From positions 5,868,839 through 5,932,838 of the forward strand of contig NC_087383.1 of the NCBI RefSeq assembly GCF_963675165.1: 64,000 nucleotides of DNA, read 5' to 3'. This document shows positions 12,350-27,161 of the stretch, in pieces; within the stretch, counting starts at the first letter, position 1; every line of letters starts with the position of its first letter. The stretch is from Halichondria panicea (taxonomy: Eukaryota; Porifera; Demospongiae; Suberitida; Halichondriidae). Both the position numbers and the translations under genes were made by a program. Below the pieces are notes generated by a model. That model was given only the letters and a program-made list of their open reading frames with translations, ran no database searches and was not told the origin of the DNA.

Positions 12350-12622
12350 CAAAAGAGAGGAAGGAGGCCGAATACACCAGCCTTGGTTCATGCACTGCAC
12401 TGCTTCACCCCACTAGCCATAGAGACTACTGGTGTTCTAGGGCCTAAGTCTAAGACATTTGTTAAGGAATTAGGTGGGCGTGTTGCACGTGTCACGGGAG
12501 ATCAGAAGTCCTCCCATTACTTACTGCAAAGGCGCTCGGTCGCAGTACAGCGTGGAAATGCGGCCTCAGTGATGGGCACAATGGACTCGCAGACCCTCTC
12601 CCTCGAAACATTGGAACTTTGA
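12350..12622 (+). pseudogene. LINE reverse-transcriptase 3' fragment
   Basis: The open frame ending at 12622 contains HCFTPLAIETTGVLGPKS, then LGGRVARVTGD, and then LLQRRSVAVQRGNAASV. This is the end of many invertebrate non-LTR retrotransposon polyproteins, where a pattern like ET.G..G followed by QR.S.A.QRGNA.S is typical. Only about 80 residues remain. The fragment is on the plus strand, opposite to the host gene, inside an intron. The same fragment with few changes is at 59122-59361, so it was present before the segmental duplication. It is a 5'-truncated, dead copy. Confidence 0.7.
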
Positions 12623-12902
12623 ATTACTACATTATTTGTTGTTGTATGAATTACACCTGGTCTGTACATGTATACGTATACTATTTCTACTAGTATAAAA
12701 AAACTAATTATAATAATTATTATCCCACATATAAAAGCGACTAACTAATTAAACAAACAGGAAACATAATTATTCATGAACATTTCTAGCAATATTGAGT
12801 GTTTTGACATAAGCACATGTACATGCACTATGTACGTTAGTTCAGCTATGAATTGGAGATAATACGGCCTTAAAGTGTTACATGACACACACACTGACTT
12901 AC

Positions 12903-13201
12903 CTAGGTCACACTGTCCAGTTGCCATCAGTAACTGGACACACTTCAGGTGTCCATAGTAGCAGGCCTCGTGCAAAGGAGTGTTTTTACCAGTATCCTGT
13001 ACAATGACATCGATGCCATCTTGCTGTGTGAGTATCTTCACTACATCAGGGCGGTTGTTCCTGCATGCCGTATGGAGAGCGGTCCGTCCAAATAATTCAA
13101 TATTCCTCCAGTTGACAGGAGCTCCTTTAGCCAGCAGCCTCTCCACCTTGTCCACACGACCGTCACGGGAAGCCCAATAGAGTTGCTGACCCAGATCATC
13201 A
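12903..13201 (-). CDS. Ankyrin-repeat exon (299 nt), left gene copy
   Basis: The exon encodes about 99 residues forming nearly three ankyrin repeats: DDLGQQLYWASRDGRVDKV, then GRTALHTACRNNRPDVVKIL, then NTPLHEACYYGHLKCVQLL. It lies between an ACACTGTAG acceptor and a G|GTAAGT donor and ends in phase 1, matching the next exon at 11855. Ankyrin stacks bind other proteins through the hairpin and inner-helix surface. The duplicate at 59672-59964 differs at about 36 bases plus a 6-base indel, yet about 195 bases of intron upstream are identical and about 165 bases downstream differ by one substitution and one 18-base indel. The changes are mostly non-synonymous. That pattern suggests positive selection or exon-limited gene conversion. 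Confidence 0.88.
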
Positions 13202-13395
13202 CTACAGTGTATTGTGGGAGGAGGTAAACAATGAAGGGCAGAAATTATCATTATTATGTACCTACAAATGACAATGAGTAATCTCAGTCTCCAATTAGTG
13301 GACTCTTAGGTGGTGAGGAGTGAGTGGGTGTATTATAGAGGATGTGACTGTATTGACCACAATCTTAGGAGCTAGCCTTCACTTGCTAGCTATAC

Positions 13396-14147
13396 CTAGT
13401 TGGGCGGAGTCCAACCAACGCTGCGCTCTGGGTTGGGTATCAGTACACGTAGCAGTTTTGTTCCACCGGTACTTGAGACAGAGTATGAATATTGTTTAAT
13501 CTTTAAGTGGCTGACAACCGCATGGCTCAGGGGTGCGATATAAAGAAATCAATTAACTATTTGGATGGCTATTCTAGCTGACTGGATCTAGCTATAGTTG
13601 TTTTGGAATTCAAGAAAGACCTCAGACTCTTAGAGAAAGTAGAAGAATACTCTAGCCTGTAATATAAGATTTAGTACAGGCAGAAATAAACTTTTTCATA
13701 ATAGTTAGACATCTAGCACAAGGAGAGGTACAGCCAGCTATAAGACTACCCCAAGGCTTCTGAGAAGCTTTTCGAAGACCAAAGAAGGCATACACAACAC
13801 AGGTTTTGTCCAAACTAATGATCTAATCTTATTGGTAGCACAACAAAACTTAAAACAAAGACAAGTCCTTTTAATTAATTAATACATACTGTTCAAGCTT
13901 CATTCATAGATGCTAAGATAGACTATGCTTCTTTTCTAGTAGCCTAGATATCCAGCAGGAGCTGTTTCTGCATTCTCCAGAGAAATACAGTGTCCCAGCT
14001 CGCCTTGTCAGCTAAATTGAGCTGTAAGGTTTCCCACTTGAACGCAGCAATCTGATTGGGCTGCAAATTTCTTGCAGTGGGAACAAAACTGCTACATGTA
14101 CTGATACCCAACCATGAGCGAAGCGTTGGTTGGACTCCGCCCAACTA
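13396..14147. mobile_element. 752-bp hAT-like element with 8-bp target duplication
   Basis: Inverted ends CTAGTTGGGCGGAGTCCAAC and GTTGGACTCCGCCCAACTA are flanked by AGCTATAC on both sides. The right duplicate (near 60150) has the empty site with AGCTATAC once. The element therefore inserted after the segmental duplication. An 8-bp duplication fits the hAT superfamily. There is no transposase inside. Confidence 0.9.
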
Positions 14148-16647
14148 AGCTATACCCACATCTAGACACCAGAGGAGCCTGCAACTAATTAACCATCACT
14201 CATTTAGGTCACTCATTAGTTTCTGAGGTTGTCATCTAAATAAGTAATACAGTCATCTTTGCTTCTATAGCACGAGTTATACTATTATACAGTATAAACA
14301 ATACATGTAGTGTTAGGAGTACATTATGGTCACAGTCATTATTGGAAAATAGAGTGTCTGGATTCATAGATAAGGAGTACTGTATTCATTGTGGCCTCTG
14401 AGATAATTATGGTCACCTCAATGTACACAGCCATTCCACCAAATGTTCACCACTTAGTAAACCACAGATAAGGAATTGGAAACGGAAGTCCCTCAAAATA
14501 ATGTTCACCACTTAGTAAACAAAAGATTATAGAGTTAGAGAAGTTACATTGAATCTGCAATGGATCCTCGAAACTATTCGCGTTACTTATGAACGAGGCT
14601 GTTAAGCAATTAATTTTTGCCGTCCCTTAAATAAGAAAGTTGTGTTTCCTCGAGACATCATCTGTTTATAACACGCCTAGTCCGTCAGCCACATGTAGTA
14701 CTTATAATGACTGACAACGTACACCCAGTAAAAAATATAAATTAGCTAGTAAAGTCATAAGTTCCCAAGGCTGTTTTAGAGTGTGCTAGTTATAACTACT
14801 ACAATAGGTATAGACCTTGAATATAAGTAAGTTGCACGGACTAAGCAGCTATTTGTAGTTTATTATGCACTGTGTGTAGAAATAGGTATTGTTGTGGCTC
14901 CATTAAACCACAGCGTAGCGCGGATGATACTCGAGGGTACCTTCGTTTCCAACCCTCTCAATCTATGGTGTAACACAACAACTCATGATCAGAGTGTTCC
15001 AGGGTTCAATGAACTATTTGTTGTGTGGGTTCTAAGGAATAAGAATGGTATGCAGAAACATTAATTTTCTTACAGAGCAATTCTAATGCACCTATCAATG
15101 TGTCGCCCCACTACCCTCCTAGGGAGGGGTCAGGCTAACATGGAGGATTTGACCATAACTATACCCCAGGTCAAATTCCCCACATGCATGGGGGAGGATT
15201 CTTTGTTCAAATTCCCTAAATTCCCCAGTCACCACCAGTCACAGCCTCAAGCAGTTGTACAGTCTTTACTACGCAAGGCCAGGTCAAATCATATCAGTAT
15301 GGGGCCAACATTTCAAGTCAAATTCCCCCGTATGTCCCGGGGGAGTGCATTAGGTGCATAATTTCTATTATTATTTCCCTAATCAGCAATCTCATAGTGT
15401 AGTGTGTGATTGAAGCTGTACATGTATACTGATGTATCTTTGTCAACCCTGAATACATACACAGACAGGCCACCAGATATTATGTACACCTTGTAGCTGT
15501 ACAAGCTCACCTCCTTCTTGCCATTGTCCTGACCTTCCTGACCTGCCCTGGGGCGGCCAGGGACTATTTAGTAGCTGAAAGATAAGTGTAGCCCTGATCT
15601 GCAGAGTTACTTCAGCTCAATCACAGTCTAGTCTATTGTCGATGTCAGCTCAAAGTCTTTTGTCAAAGAGCTGACACACCCAGAAGCTTTGTTTACTTGA
15701 GTTACAAGATACGCCCTTTTTTAGCTTGATCTGTAATCAATAATGTTATTAATGATCTTTACCTACACCTAGCTAATATTATTTGCATCCCCTAAATAAA
15801 GTAAATTTGTAGGTCTTATCAAAAGAGTGTTATACATATTTACTGTATAATAATAATTATAGTGTATAATTTCCACCCACTACCAAAATAGTCATCATGA
15901 TTATATCAAGAACTGCAATGAACAAACATGCATGAAAGAATAAAATAATGTATTACAAGGTTGTGGTATATACGTAGGTCACTAGTAGGCTAATAAATTA
16001 AAGTTAGTATGGGACCAGGTCACAGTCTTGAAGTCAAGCAGATTGTGTTCTTGTGTGTACATCTCATACAGTTGAAGGTGTAGCTTCACCACAAGGACAC
16101 TAGTCTGCCTTGTGCCTGTGGGTGTGGTGTGGGTGTGTGTGTGTGTGTGTGTGTATGGGTATGGGTGTGTGGGTGTGTGTGTGGGTGATGTGGTGTGTGT
16201 GGGTGGGGTGTGTGTGGGGTGTGTGTGCATGTGTGACTAGGATTTTAGCTGTATATAATAGTACAATGTGGGTATAGCTACGTATACTAAAATCAATCAT
16301 TGATTCCTCCATCAAAAGGCACATACATTCTTTAGCATGAAATTAGACGATTACCGTACGTATAATTATAGTGGGAAATGATTGTTGAAATGTAACTAGC
16401 TAAAAAAAAAGGTCAACTGTTACTTCAATACCCTATAGCTGTTAGTATGTAAAATTGCCAGCTATGGACCCCAACTAGTACCTGCATGAATGCAGGGGGG
16501 ATATCCCCCCTGTATGACACTCTCTATATCCTTGCTCTTTCTTCAAAAAAATATAAAATTTAGGCCCAAAAGCAATAAACATACTCATGACCTCTGACCT
16601 CAGTATTTCAGATTACAGAGGTCATGCCCATGTAACTATGTACTGAC
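14148..16647. other. Intron region of left gene copy
   Basis: Mostly non-coding sequence that matches 60160-62560. One possible small exon on the minus strand (about 15511-15563) has an acceptor AAATAG and a donor GAG|GTGAGC, but its frame is unproven and the edges differ in the right copy. A GT-rich minisatellite lies at 16115-16230. Next to it, minus-strand segments with LYEMYTQEHNLLDF and MCLLMEESMIDF are kept open in both copies and may be exon parts. Confidence 0.5.
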
Positions 16648-16746
16648 CTCTTAATGATGCCATGACCCCGCAGTCTCAGGTCATTGTGAACAATCCCCTG
16701 ACAGTGCAGGTAACAGAGAGCCTGCTGCAGTGACTGTGAGTCCGTG
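16648..16746 (-). CDS. Protein-kinase catalytic-loop exon, left gene copy
   Basis: The minus-strand frame reads SLQQALCYLHCQGIVHNDLR followed by LRGHGIIK. ALCYLH..GIVH.DLR is the helix before the catalytic loop and the loop itself in protein kinases. Here the HRD motif is HND, and the Asn normally five residues after the catalytic Asp is Gly, so activity is doubtful. The donor AGAG|GTCAGT is clear; the acceptor is less certain (CCTCACAG|CACGG chosen). The exon lies upstream of the ankyrin exons on the same strand, as in DAPK-type genes. It is duplicated at 62560-62658 with A/G and R/P changes. Other kinase exons (glycine loop, DFG) were not found. Confidence 0.6.
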
Positions 16747-17305
16747 CTGTGAGGTGTGTGGGGGTGTGTGTGGAGTGGGTGGGGTGAAGTGTGGAGTGGG
16801 TGTATTGTGTGGGGTGTGTGGGTGTGTGGGTGTAGTGTGTGGGGTGTGTGGAGAGGACACATGCATGCACACATGAAGCTAAGAGGTCAGCAGGTCCACT
16901 GCTCACACCAACAAACACATTGCAGCCACCACACACACTATCACCTACACCAGGGAATACTATATAATTATATACAGTGGAGCATCAGAACCAAATTCTT
17001 GATTAACTGATTAACTGGATTACTTAAATTTTGCATAATTATGGGTTGCTGCTATGATGCAATATTGGGGCAGCTGCATGTTACACTACTATTAGCATAG
17101 CTGTGGTAAGCCAGAACCTTCCAAGTCTCCACAACCTCATAAGGATTCACTCGAATGGCACCTGAAGTCATAGGGACACGGATCACTACAGGTTAGCTAT
17201 CAAAAATGTGCTTGTATTTTTAAGTGAAAATTGCATTCAATATTAAAATTCAAAGTGAAGATACAACACAACAAACACAATAAAAATTAATTCTACAGGA
17301 CAACA

Positions 17306-20336
<3,031 letters not shown>

Positions 20337-20499
20337 CTAGTTGTATAAAGCGTCAACTCCTATGAGTTTCTATCCTGCCTGTTGAACATGAGTAGAAATA
20401 CTTAGTACTGACTGTAACACTTAACCAGTGTACATTTACTACTTTACAAGCTATGTATATGTAGAGTAAGCGTACTAGCAGTTTAATACACAGCCACAA

Positions 20500-21340
20500 A
20501 GCTTACCTATGAAGTGCTGTGGCCGTCCGTTCCAAACCAGGAGATCCCGACAGAGAATGCTAGGCAGTTGCCTAAAAGTTAGTTGCATCTTTCTTTGCAC
20601 GAGGCGAATGCTGAACAAGATAAATAATTGAATATCTAACCGTGTAGACTACACTATAAAAACAGGCTGTAACCTTACTTAGCTACTATTAAAGCATACT
20701 CTGCACACTCTGAGGCATCTAAGTAGGTATCTAAGTATAGTACATTAGCTAAAAAGGCTTATAAAGGCTTCACTAGCTACAAGTACGATCGTTTTACGCA
20801 CAAAAAGCTTACCTCTGAATTAATCCTTCGCTGTGGCATTGGCTGGTAGACTGTTCCATTGGAAACCAGGAGATCCTGACAGAGTAACTGCTGTAGACTA
20901 GTTTGCTAGGAAGTTACCTAAAGAACACGGTTATAGTTTCGAAGTTATGCATCTTTCTTTGCCAGAGGCGAATGCTGAACAAAAAGATAAAATTGAATAT
21001 CTAACCGTGTACTAGACTACACTCTAATAAAGGGTCTGTAAACTTATTTAGCTACTACTAAACTATACTCTCCACACTCTGAGGCATCTAAGTAGGTATC
21101 TAAGCATAGTATATCAGCTAAGAAGGCTTATAAACGCTGCACAAGCTACAAGTACGATCGTTATACACACAAAATCTTACCTCTAAAAGGATCCTTCGCT
21201 GTGGCCTTAGCTGGTTGACAATTCCATTGGAGTCCAGGAGATCCTGATAGAGTAGCTACTGTAGACTAGCTAGCTGCAAAGTTGCCCAAAGAAAACTGCT
21301 ACGGTTTCGAAGCTACGCACCTTTTTTTGCTAAGGGCTGA
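20500..21340. repeat. Tandem ~340-bp repeats in the piggyBac A 3' region
   Basis: Three diverged units begin near 20505, 20808 and 21170. Each has GCTTACCT, a CTGTGGC block, CCAGGAGATCC and GACAGAGTA. The same kind of units occur in element B at about 54700, 55040 and 55405, so the array is a feature of the element. Confidence 0.8.
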
Positions 21341-21412
21341 AAACTGGAAGTACTTGTAAAAATGGTTCCGCGGTGGGCGGTACTACATATGAAATCATAA
21401 CCGCGGCTATTC

Positions 21413-21696
21413 GGATAAAGCCTCCATACACACAACAAGTTATTAGTTTTAAGAGTGACAGACTTTTAATGCTCAAATAAAAGCGAGTAAAGTGACCTTA
21501 CACACTGACCTTAGAGCTACACGGGACCTTTATTAGACTATGTATGGAAACAGAGAGATAGAGGATAAGCTACTGTGAGACTTTTTATACAAATTCATGA
21601 CTTGAAAAAAAGTTGTTCTAGGAAGTACTGAATGCAGTGTACTGAGATTGTGTCACCATAGCAACAGAGAGAGGGTTATATAGTGACAGGGCTCAC
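21413..21696. other. Non-coding spacer
   Basis: No coding, RNA or repeat signal beyond AT-rich sequence between piggyBac A and the RBM22 exon. Confidence 0.5.
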
Positions 21697-21817
21697 CAAG
21701 GAGACAGGTTTGACAGACGTTCTTGAGTTGGGCACATGATTGGCAGACCTCTGTTCTCTTGTAGCGCATTTTAGCACCAGGACACCATCGGAACACAGTG
21801 TAGGGCCGGGCACAGAT
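21697..21817 (-). CDS. RBM22: Orphan exon of pre-mRNA splicing factor RBM22 (SLT11)
   Basis: The minus-strand exon reads [20 protein letters not shown] and then [16 protein letters not shown]. This is the very conserved zinc-finger part near the N-terminus of RBM22, a spliceosome component that contacts U6 RNA. The exon has an acceptor CCCCTCAG and a donor CTTG|GTGAGC; the split last codon starts with G, which fits the Asp that follows in the family. I could not find the preceding exon (first zinc-finger cysteines) or the following exons with the RNA-recognition motif. The next 284 bases downstream are blank and then comes piggyBac A. It may be a stranded gene fragment or one exon of a gene with long introns. 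The identification is strong; the gene's intactness is not. Confidence 0.85.
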
Positions 21818-22106
21818 CTGAGGGGACACTCTGGGTGACAATGACCTCATTACAATGACACTTTATTATTTTTAATGACGCCTAAATTAAACTTTCACGG
21901 TGAATGAATGTGAAAGTGAAAAAAAATTGATACTATTACTATAGTTAATAAATATTTCGGGCACTTCCAAAATTGGCTAGCGTAGATGTGAGAAAAGGAT
22001 AAATTTAAAGGAAATGAAGAACCTCTAATATCTAGGGCGAGTTGGTGACTTCCCAACTTGATTGTGTACTTGACAATAGTACTGTATGAAACGAAATAAA
22101 GGAAGT

Positions 22107-22180
22107 CCCCCAAGAGGGAATCGAACCCACGCCTTATTTACATGTATCATGTGTCTAACCACTAAGCCACTCCCAGTGGA
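22107..22180 (-). tRNA. tRNA-like sequence with A and B boxes
   Basis: On the minus strand GTGGCTTAGTGGTTAGAC resembles a pol III A box and GGGTTCGATTCCC is a canonical B box, 35 bases apart. The acceptor and anticodon arms do not pair well, so it is a tRNA relic or SINE head and I assign no amino acid. Confidence 0.45.
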
Positions 22181-23178
22181 TTCTGTCCGTATTTCAAAAA
22201 ACTTAGTGTATAAACGTATATAAGTATGTACACGTCATATTCGATATTACATGGGGCAAGTTGCTCAATTGATAGCGTCCCTATGTATACTTGCGTTTCC
22301 TCTCTCCAGTGCGTTTGGGTCTGTAACAACTGTGCCCCTTCTTGAGGAGGAGCTTAACACGGCAATTAGTGAGGACACCTTGCTTCATGGGAAGCCCTGC
22401 TTGTCATTGCCACCGCTGATACGAACCATATAGCCCTGTGTGTGTGTTTGTGTGTGTGTACGATCTTACAGAGCTGAAAAAACGGATTAGACCTCATAAC
22501 ATGCCCAAAGGTAGGGAGATCAGATCATGTGATTGGTCTAATCCCCACCTATCCCCGGTAGGGGGGCATTATAGTTTGACTAGTGCATTCAGTATGTACT
22601 ACTGAGATAATTGTTTACGTACCTCTCCACTGTTGTCTGAAGTCCACAGGACGACCTTTGAACTTTGCAACAACCATACTTCTTGCCCGAGCCTTAGCCA
22701 GTTGTCATTCCTTCGTTCAAGGCGTTTCTTTCCGCTTCGTCTAGTCTGGGCATTTGAAATGCTGAGCTGGGTATCTGCTCCATAGTGTGTTCCTCAGTAC
22801 GGCTAGACCAACACCACCTCACTCTTGCCCCGCTATACTCCACCCTCAAGAGTTTCTTGTGAGTCCCAGCTCGCTTGTGAGCTAGCTGACTGTCATTCCT
22901 TGTCCGTGGGTGAGAAGCCTGAGAGGGTTATGGTCGTCATACAGATTACTAACAAAACATGGAGAAAGCTGTTCCAGAGTTGTGATGATCTTTACCACAC
23001 ACACTCGAAAGCGATCGTGTGCCGATCGCTAGTAGCCCATGGCTAGCTCTATAGGAGCTTCCGCAAGGCTCGAAAATTGTTATACTCCAGTAAATAGCTA
23101 GTGGCAGTAGATAATGTGGCTATTCATGCATTAGAGTGTATGTATGCTATAAATAATTATTATAATTATGCATAATTA
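22181..23178. other. Spacer with one possible small exon
   Basis: On the minus strand 22623-22677 reads MVVAKFKGRPVDFRQQWR and ends at AGAG|GTACGT, which could be a first coding exon. Nothing else supports it. The rest is unremarkable. Confidence 0.3.
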
Positions 23179-23385
23179 TGTGACAGGCTCTGGGAAAACA
23201 GACCAATTGGAGCAGATATTGGTTGGTATTGAGCAATAGCCAGATTTATAGACTACAGTGTATAATCTCAAAATTTTTTTCTTGGCTAATAGTTATCTAC
23301 AGTCTTTCTACTACCTCTCTGTAAAATCTGATGCTCTGAATCCGACTCTTTCCATCAAAGCGCTTTGTCTAAGCAGCCACCATTA
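23179..23385. mobile_element. Truncated copy of the TGTGACAGGCTCTGGG MITE
   Basis: It begins TGTGACAGGCTCTGGGAAAA and follows the left half of the element at 56480-56893, losing similarity after AGCCACCATTA. The right terminal repeat is missing. Confidence 0.8.
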
Positions 23386-24840
23386 ATATATTATTATATA
23401 CCTATAATTATAAAGTAACTATTAGCTAGATCAAACACTTTTTTTTTGTCGCTGTAGCTTAGCTAGCTTTTGCATGGTGTTTTCTCCGGCCAATCGTAGC
23501 AACTTTGAGGTCTATAGGGAGCAAGCAAGCAAGGGTTCGCACATTGCATGTGTGCATGGTGTAGTTTTTAAAAAATGAGCCTGTTAGACAATTACCATCA
23601 ATTCATGATGGTTATTGTGTTTTAATGAGTAAGAAAGGCGTGTAATGAGCAAGGAGCTGGGAGACACCAGATACTTATAGGCTATTATAATGCAAAATTA
23701 ATGATGTGCTGTACCCAACTGCAAAGATTGAGCCCCACCCCAAACTATAGAGTTGGAGCACAATCTTGTTTGTGAACTTTTTCAGTTCACATGCATGCAT
23801 CATACTCTTCCAACATTATACTCTTCCAACATGCAAGATAATGTATTAAATCCATGGTCCTGGTTTTTCAATGGAGACCACATACATGTATGATGGTATT
23901 TCTATTAGTGTACCCAAATTGCAATAGTTCATGCACGTCGAGTCGTTTTTGGTATTGGAGCGGCTCATCCAACAATGCAACCTTATACTTCTTCATAAAA
24001 TTATGTTTCTTGCATTTGTTTGTGCACTTTCTTCTTCACAGGTGTACGATCATACAGATCTATACAGTATATAGTATAATTATAATAATTATATATAATT
24101 ATAGGTGCATGGCATTGCCACCTTTGTAAAAAGAAAGTTGCTACGTACATGCAGCTGTAGTGAATTTGTATTTCGGATTTTCCACTATTGCAGTTTTTAT
24201 GAAAACTCTTTGGAAAGTCAAGTATATAGATTCGACAGCGTGTTCAAAGCAGTACAAATTAAAACCAGAGAAAAGTAAAGTTCACAGTTTTCTTACGTGC
24301 AAATGATTATCATAATTATAATAATTATTATTCCCTCAATATTAATGCAAGTACCATATAATATTATTATATAGGTGGATTTTAGTCCCCGGCCGGTACA
24401 CACGCACACATTCAATTTTACCGTACTTCCTGATTTACAACACAGCAGTTGTGGAATAATTATGCACTCCCCCCCCCCCCAACACACCCTCCTGTATAGC
24501 ACCTTCTGATCAACCACTGCAATGGTTTCAAGCAATTATAAGCCATTATAGGATGAGATATGTATACCAGAATTGAGGAGAGTCAATCCATAATTATAAT
24601 TATAGTATCATGCTGTACGTAAGCTCATTATCATAATATATGATATAGATTTTTGTATTCATCGTTTCATTTGCCAAGAAATCACTTTTTTATTACTCAA
24701 AATTGTTTTATAAAATTGTATATAAAAATTACATGATGCTAATTAGTTTTAAAACTGTGATAGTAAATCAGAATTATTTATACTAGTTATTACAAAAACT
24801 AGAAGGTGCATGTGAACATGATTAACCTGACCAACAGAGA
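23386..24840. other. Non-coding sequence and 3' flank of the DAPK-like gene
   Basis: AT-rich sequence with several ATAATTATA motifs and a C-homopolymer near 24469. It lies downstream of the stop codon at 24841, so it would hold the 3' UTR. No clear AATAAA signal stands out. Confidence 0.5.
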
Positions 24841-25220
24841 CTATACTAGTGTTGAGTGTCCATATTGTGGAACTCTGTCGACAATGTACTGACACACCCT
24901 AACAGCCACGTCTCCTCTCTTAAGATCCAGTAAGATGATCAACAGAGCTCGGAACGTGGCAACAAGAGGGTTGGGGGCACGCCACAGCTTCAAAGCTTTC
25001 GCCATTGCAGTTTGAATGTCTCGTTTGACAGCTAGATCATGAATGTCAGTTTGTTGGCCGGGAGTCAAGCGTAACTGGTCGAGATAGTTGTCTAGATTAT
25101 CGAAGCAGCCGGCTAGGATATGAATGTCGTGTTCTATGACCTCAGTGTCCAGCTGTGCGTCACTGACTCCAGTCCTCCTCTTTAGAGCAGCCAGTGTTAG
25201 ACCACTCACTACTGATTCAT
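24841..25220 (-). CDS. Terminal death-domain exon of the DAPK-like gene
   Basis: This last exon begins after ACACAG with two bases (phase 1), reads ESVVSGLTLAALKRRTGVSD, and ends at TAG (24843-24841). The part HDLAVKRDIQTAMAKALKLW followed by FRALLIILLDLKRGDVAVRV has the helix pattern of a death domain: helices 4-6 with the ALKLW tryptophan and a C-terminal helix. Death domains mediate contacts with other death-domain proteins in cell-death and immune signalling. The position after Roc-COR is that of DAPK proteins. The assignment is by pattern; a profile search would confirm it. Phases with the preceding exon at 25449 agree. Confidence 0.75.
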
Positions 25221-25448
25221 CTGTGTATGTGTGTGTGTGTGTAGGGGGGAAATAACTACATCAAAGAACGACTATATTATGCATGTGGACTCACATTATT
25301 ATGATTAGCAACTCAATGACATGCGCTGACAATACACACAATGCGTACGATTAGACCTATACCTATCTAAAAGTAAAATAATACACAATTGCAACATGGT
25401 ATATGTTGTCATGATCAGCTGTTGCTGTGTATGAGCATGCAATATAAC

Positions 25449-25544
25449 CTGTGGTTCGAGTGACTTCCTCTCTGACTTGAGTCCCCTCACTCACTGACCA
25501 GTCCTCAATGGTTAGAGCTGCTCCAGCCACCACAGGGAGAGAGG
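25449..25544 (-). CDS. Linker exon of the DAPK-like gene
   Basis: A 96-nt exon, phase 1 at both ends, encoding SLPVVAGAALTIEDWSVSEG and then TQVREEVTRTT. It is bounded by an ACACCCAG acceptor and an ACAG|GTTATA donor. The peptide is hydrophilic with no known domain. It fits in frame between 27162 and 25220. Confidence 0.6.
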
Positions 25545-27161
25545 CTGGGTGTATAATAATATACCAAGAGTGCAAAGTGAACACAGTATTTATTGTACAA
25601 TTATAAGCAGATACCGTAGAAACAGGATTATTAGCGCATGCGCTCTTGGGGTCAATAGCAGAGCTCTATACGCTTATATTCGAGAATGCACCTATAAATA
25701 AATGCAGTCATTTCGAGCCCCACCTAGTAACCGGATGTCCCTGTGATCGCAAGCTGGCTAGAAATTGAGCAATCAAGGCAACCCTAACTGCTGGATCTAT
25801 GTCATTATTATAATTATATGCTATTATGTTTTACTTTTATAGTTCATTTAAATTCATAATTGACCAGGAACTTGGAATAAAAAAACCTCATCCATGTCTC
25901 TCAACATGATCAGACAAGGTAACAGCCTGCCCAGAGAGTCCTTCGATCCATGCAGATGGACATCACCAGCTATATAGCTACCATGCACTGTACAAGCTAA
26001 CTATAGCTCATAGATAGCTGAATCAATTCACTAACAACCTTCCCATAATTGGAAAAGCACTTCAATTCAAGTATAACAAAAATCCTGCAATTGAGCATGC
26101 GCTTAAAATAAAGATACGCTTATAGTCGAGTAATTTTCCACCTACTACACTTTGCCATGTAGTCTAGTGGGGTTTAACTGTCATAAATTGGCACCTCAGC
26201 TAGGGCTACAAGGGAAAATATAGCTCATAAATTGGCACCTCAAGCATATGCAGTAAAAATAAATTAATGGTGTTTTCGATGAATGAAAATGTCTTGCATG
26301 AGAAACAAAATGTCATAAATGAAAACATAGAAACAGAGGGTGTAGTCTGTAGACTAGTTCATCAAAAATTCTGCTGTGTGCTTGAAGAAGGAGCTGCTTT
26401 AGAGACACTCTGGGAGAGGGCTAGGGCTCAGGCTGATCCTTGCTCACTAGCATTAGTACTGCACGCACTGCACTAGGCCTGTTCAGCTTCTGTATTTAAA
26501 TAAAAAGAAGCCAGTTTAGTAATAATATAGGAGTGGCTATTTTAAGCGTACCTTTGCTTGCCTACTAGCCTGGCATAGCTGAAGAGAGCCGGTCTAGACA
26601 CCGTCTAGAGCTAGCTGTGTTGTTTCTTCTGGCTGGTTGCTGCGCAGTAAGTGGAGGAAGGGGCTGACTAATTGAACAGAGAGGGGGAGTGGCTTGTACC
26701 GTTCGCTTTGAGGGAGGAGCTGGCTGCTCATATTCTGTCCAGGCTGCGCAAGGATTTGAGTGTGGACAGCAGCCCTGGTGTGAACGAGCTATCTTTTCCT
26801 AGTTGTCTTCTTGTTTGAACAGTGTTGCTATGTGGTAGTCATGCAGCTAAATGCATAGCAACCAGTCAGCCAATCAGATGGGACATATATCAATTAATGC
26901 ACAGTGCCTCGGAGTTTATGACAGTAAACCACACCTCCCCCTCGGGCTTACGCCCTCGTAGTCGGGAGGTTTACTGTCATAAACCCCTCTACACTGTACA
27001 TTAACTAATACATAATCCAGTTTCTACGGTACACACTTTAATTAGCACTACTATAATTACTCAATATGCATGTTAAAAACCGTATAGCTACATCCCTATA
27101 CACCAAGTAACTTGTTCCAACACATTATATACATTTACTAAGACTGGCAGTATACGTATAC
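25545..27161. other. Intron with a hairpin and repeat fragments
   Basis: GTTTATGACAGTAAACC (about 26917) and GGTTTACTGTCATAAAC (about 26967) form a 17-bp perfect stem, probably a small MITE. Related ACTGTCATAAATTGGCACC repeats are near 26180 and 26225. The plus-strand open frame at 26267-26476 has no recognisable pattern. Confidence 0.5.

Noticed and set aside
16100-16324. His/Thr/Pro-rich minus-strand frames near 16.1-16.3, 16.6-16.9 and 62.5-62.8 kb.
   Set aside because: The repetitive parts come from GT/GGGT minisatellites. Only the QALCYLHCQGIVHND part, which is not repetitive, was kept as an exon.
10990-16746. Left ankyrin/kinase copy as a second complete DAPK-like gene.
   Set aside because: No Roc-COR or death-domain exon is found between 1 and 11.7 kb on the minus strand. 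It is at most a truncated copy or one that continues beyond the window.
17142-17192. Plus-strand MAPEV...GTRITT segment ending at a splice donor, looking like a kinase APE motif exon.
   Set aside because: The same block occurs at 51560 and 63050 as part of the piggyBac 5' leader exon. In the other copies the motif reads RSPEA or RSTEA and precedes the transposase start exon. The resemblance is chance.
22251-22433. GCTCAATTGATAGCG resembling a tRNA A box with a possible SINE.
   Set aside because: No B box follows at the right distance.
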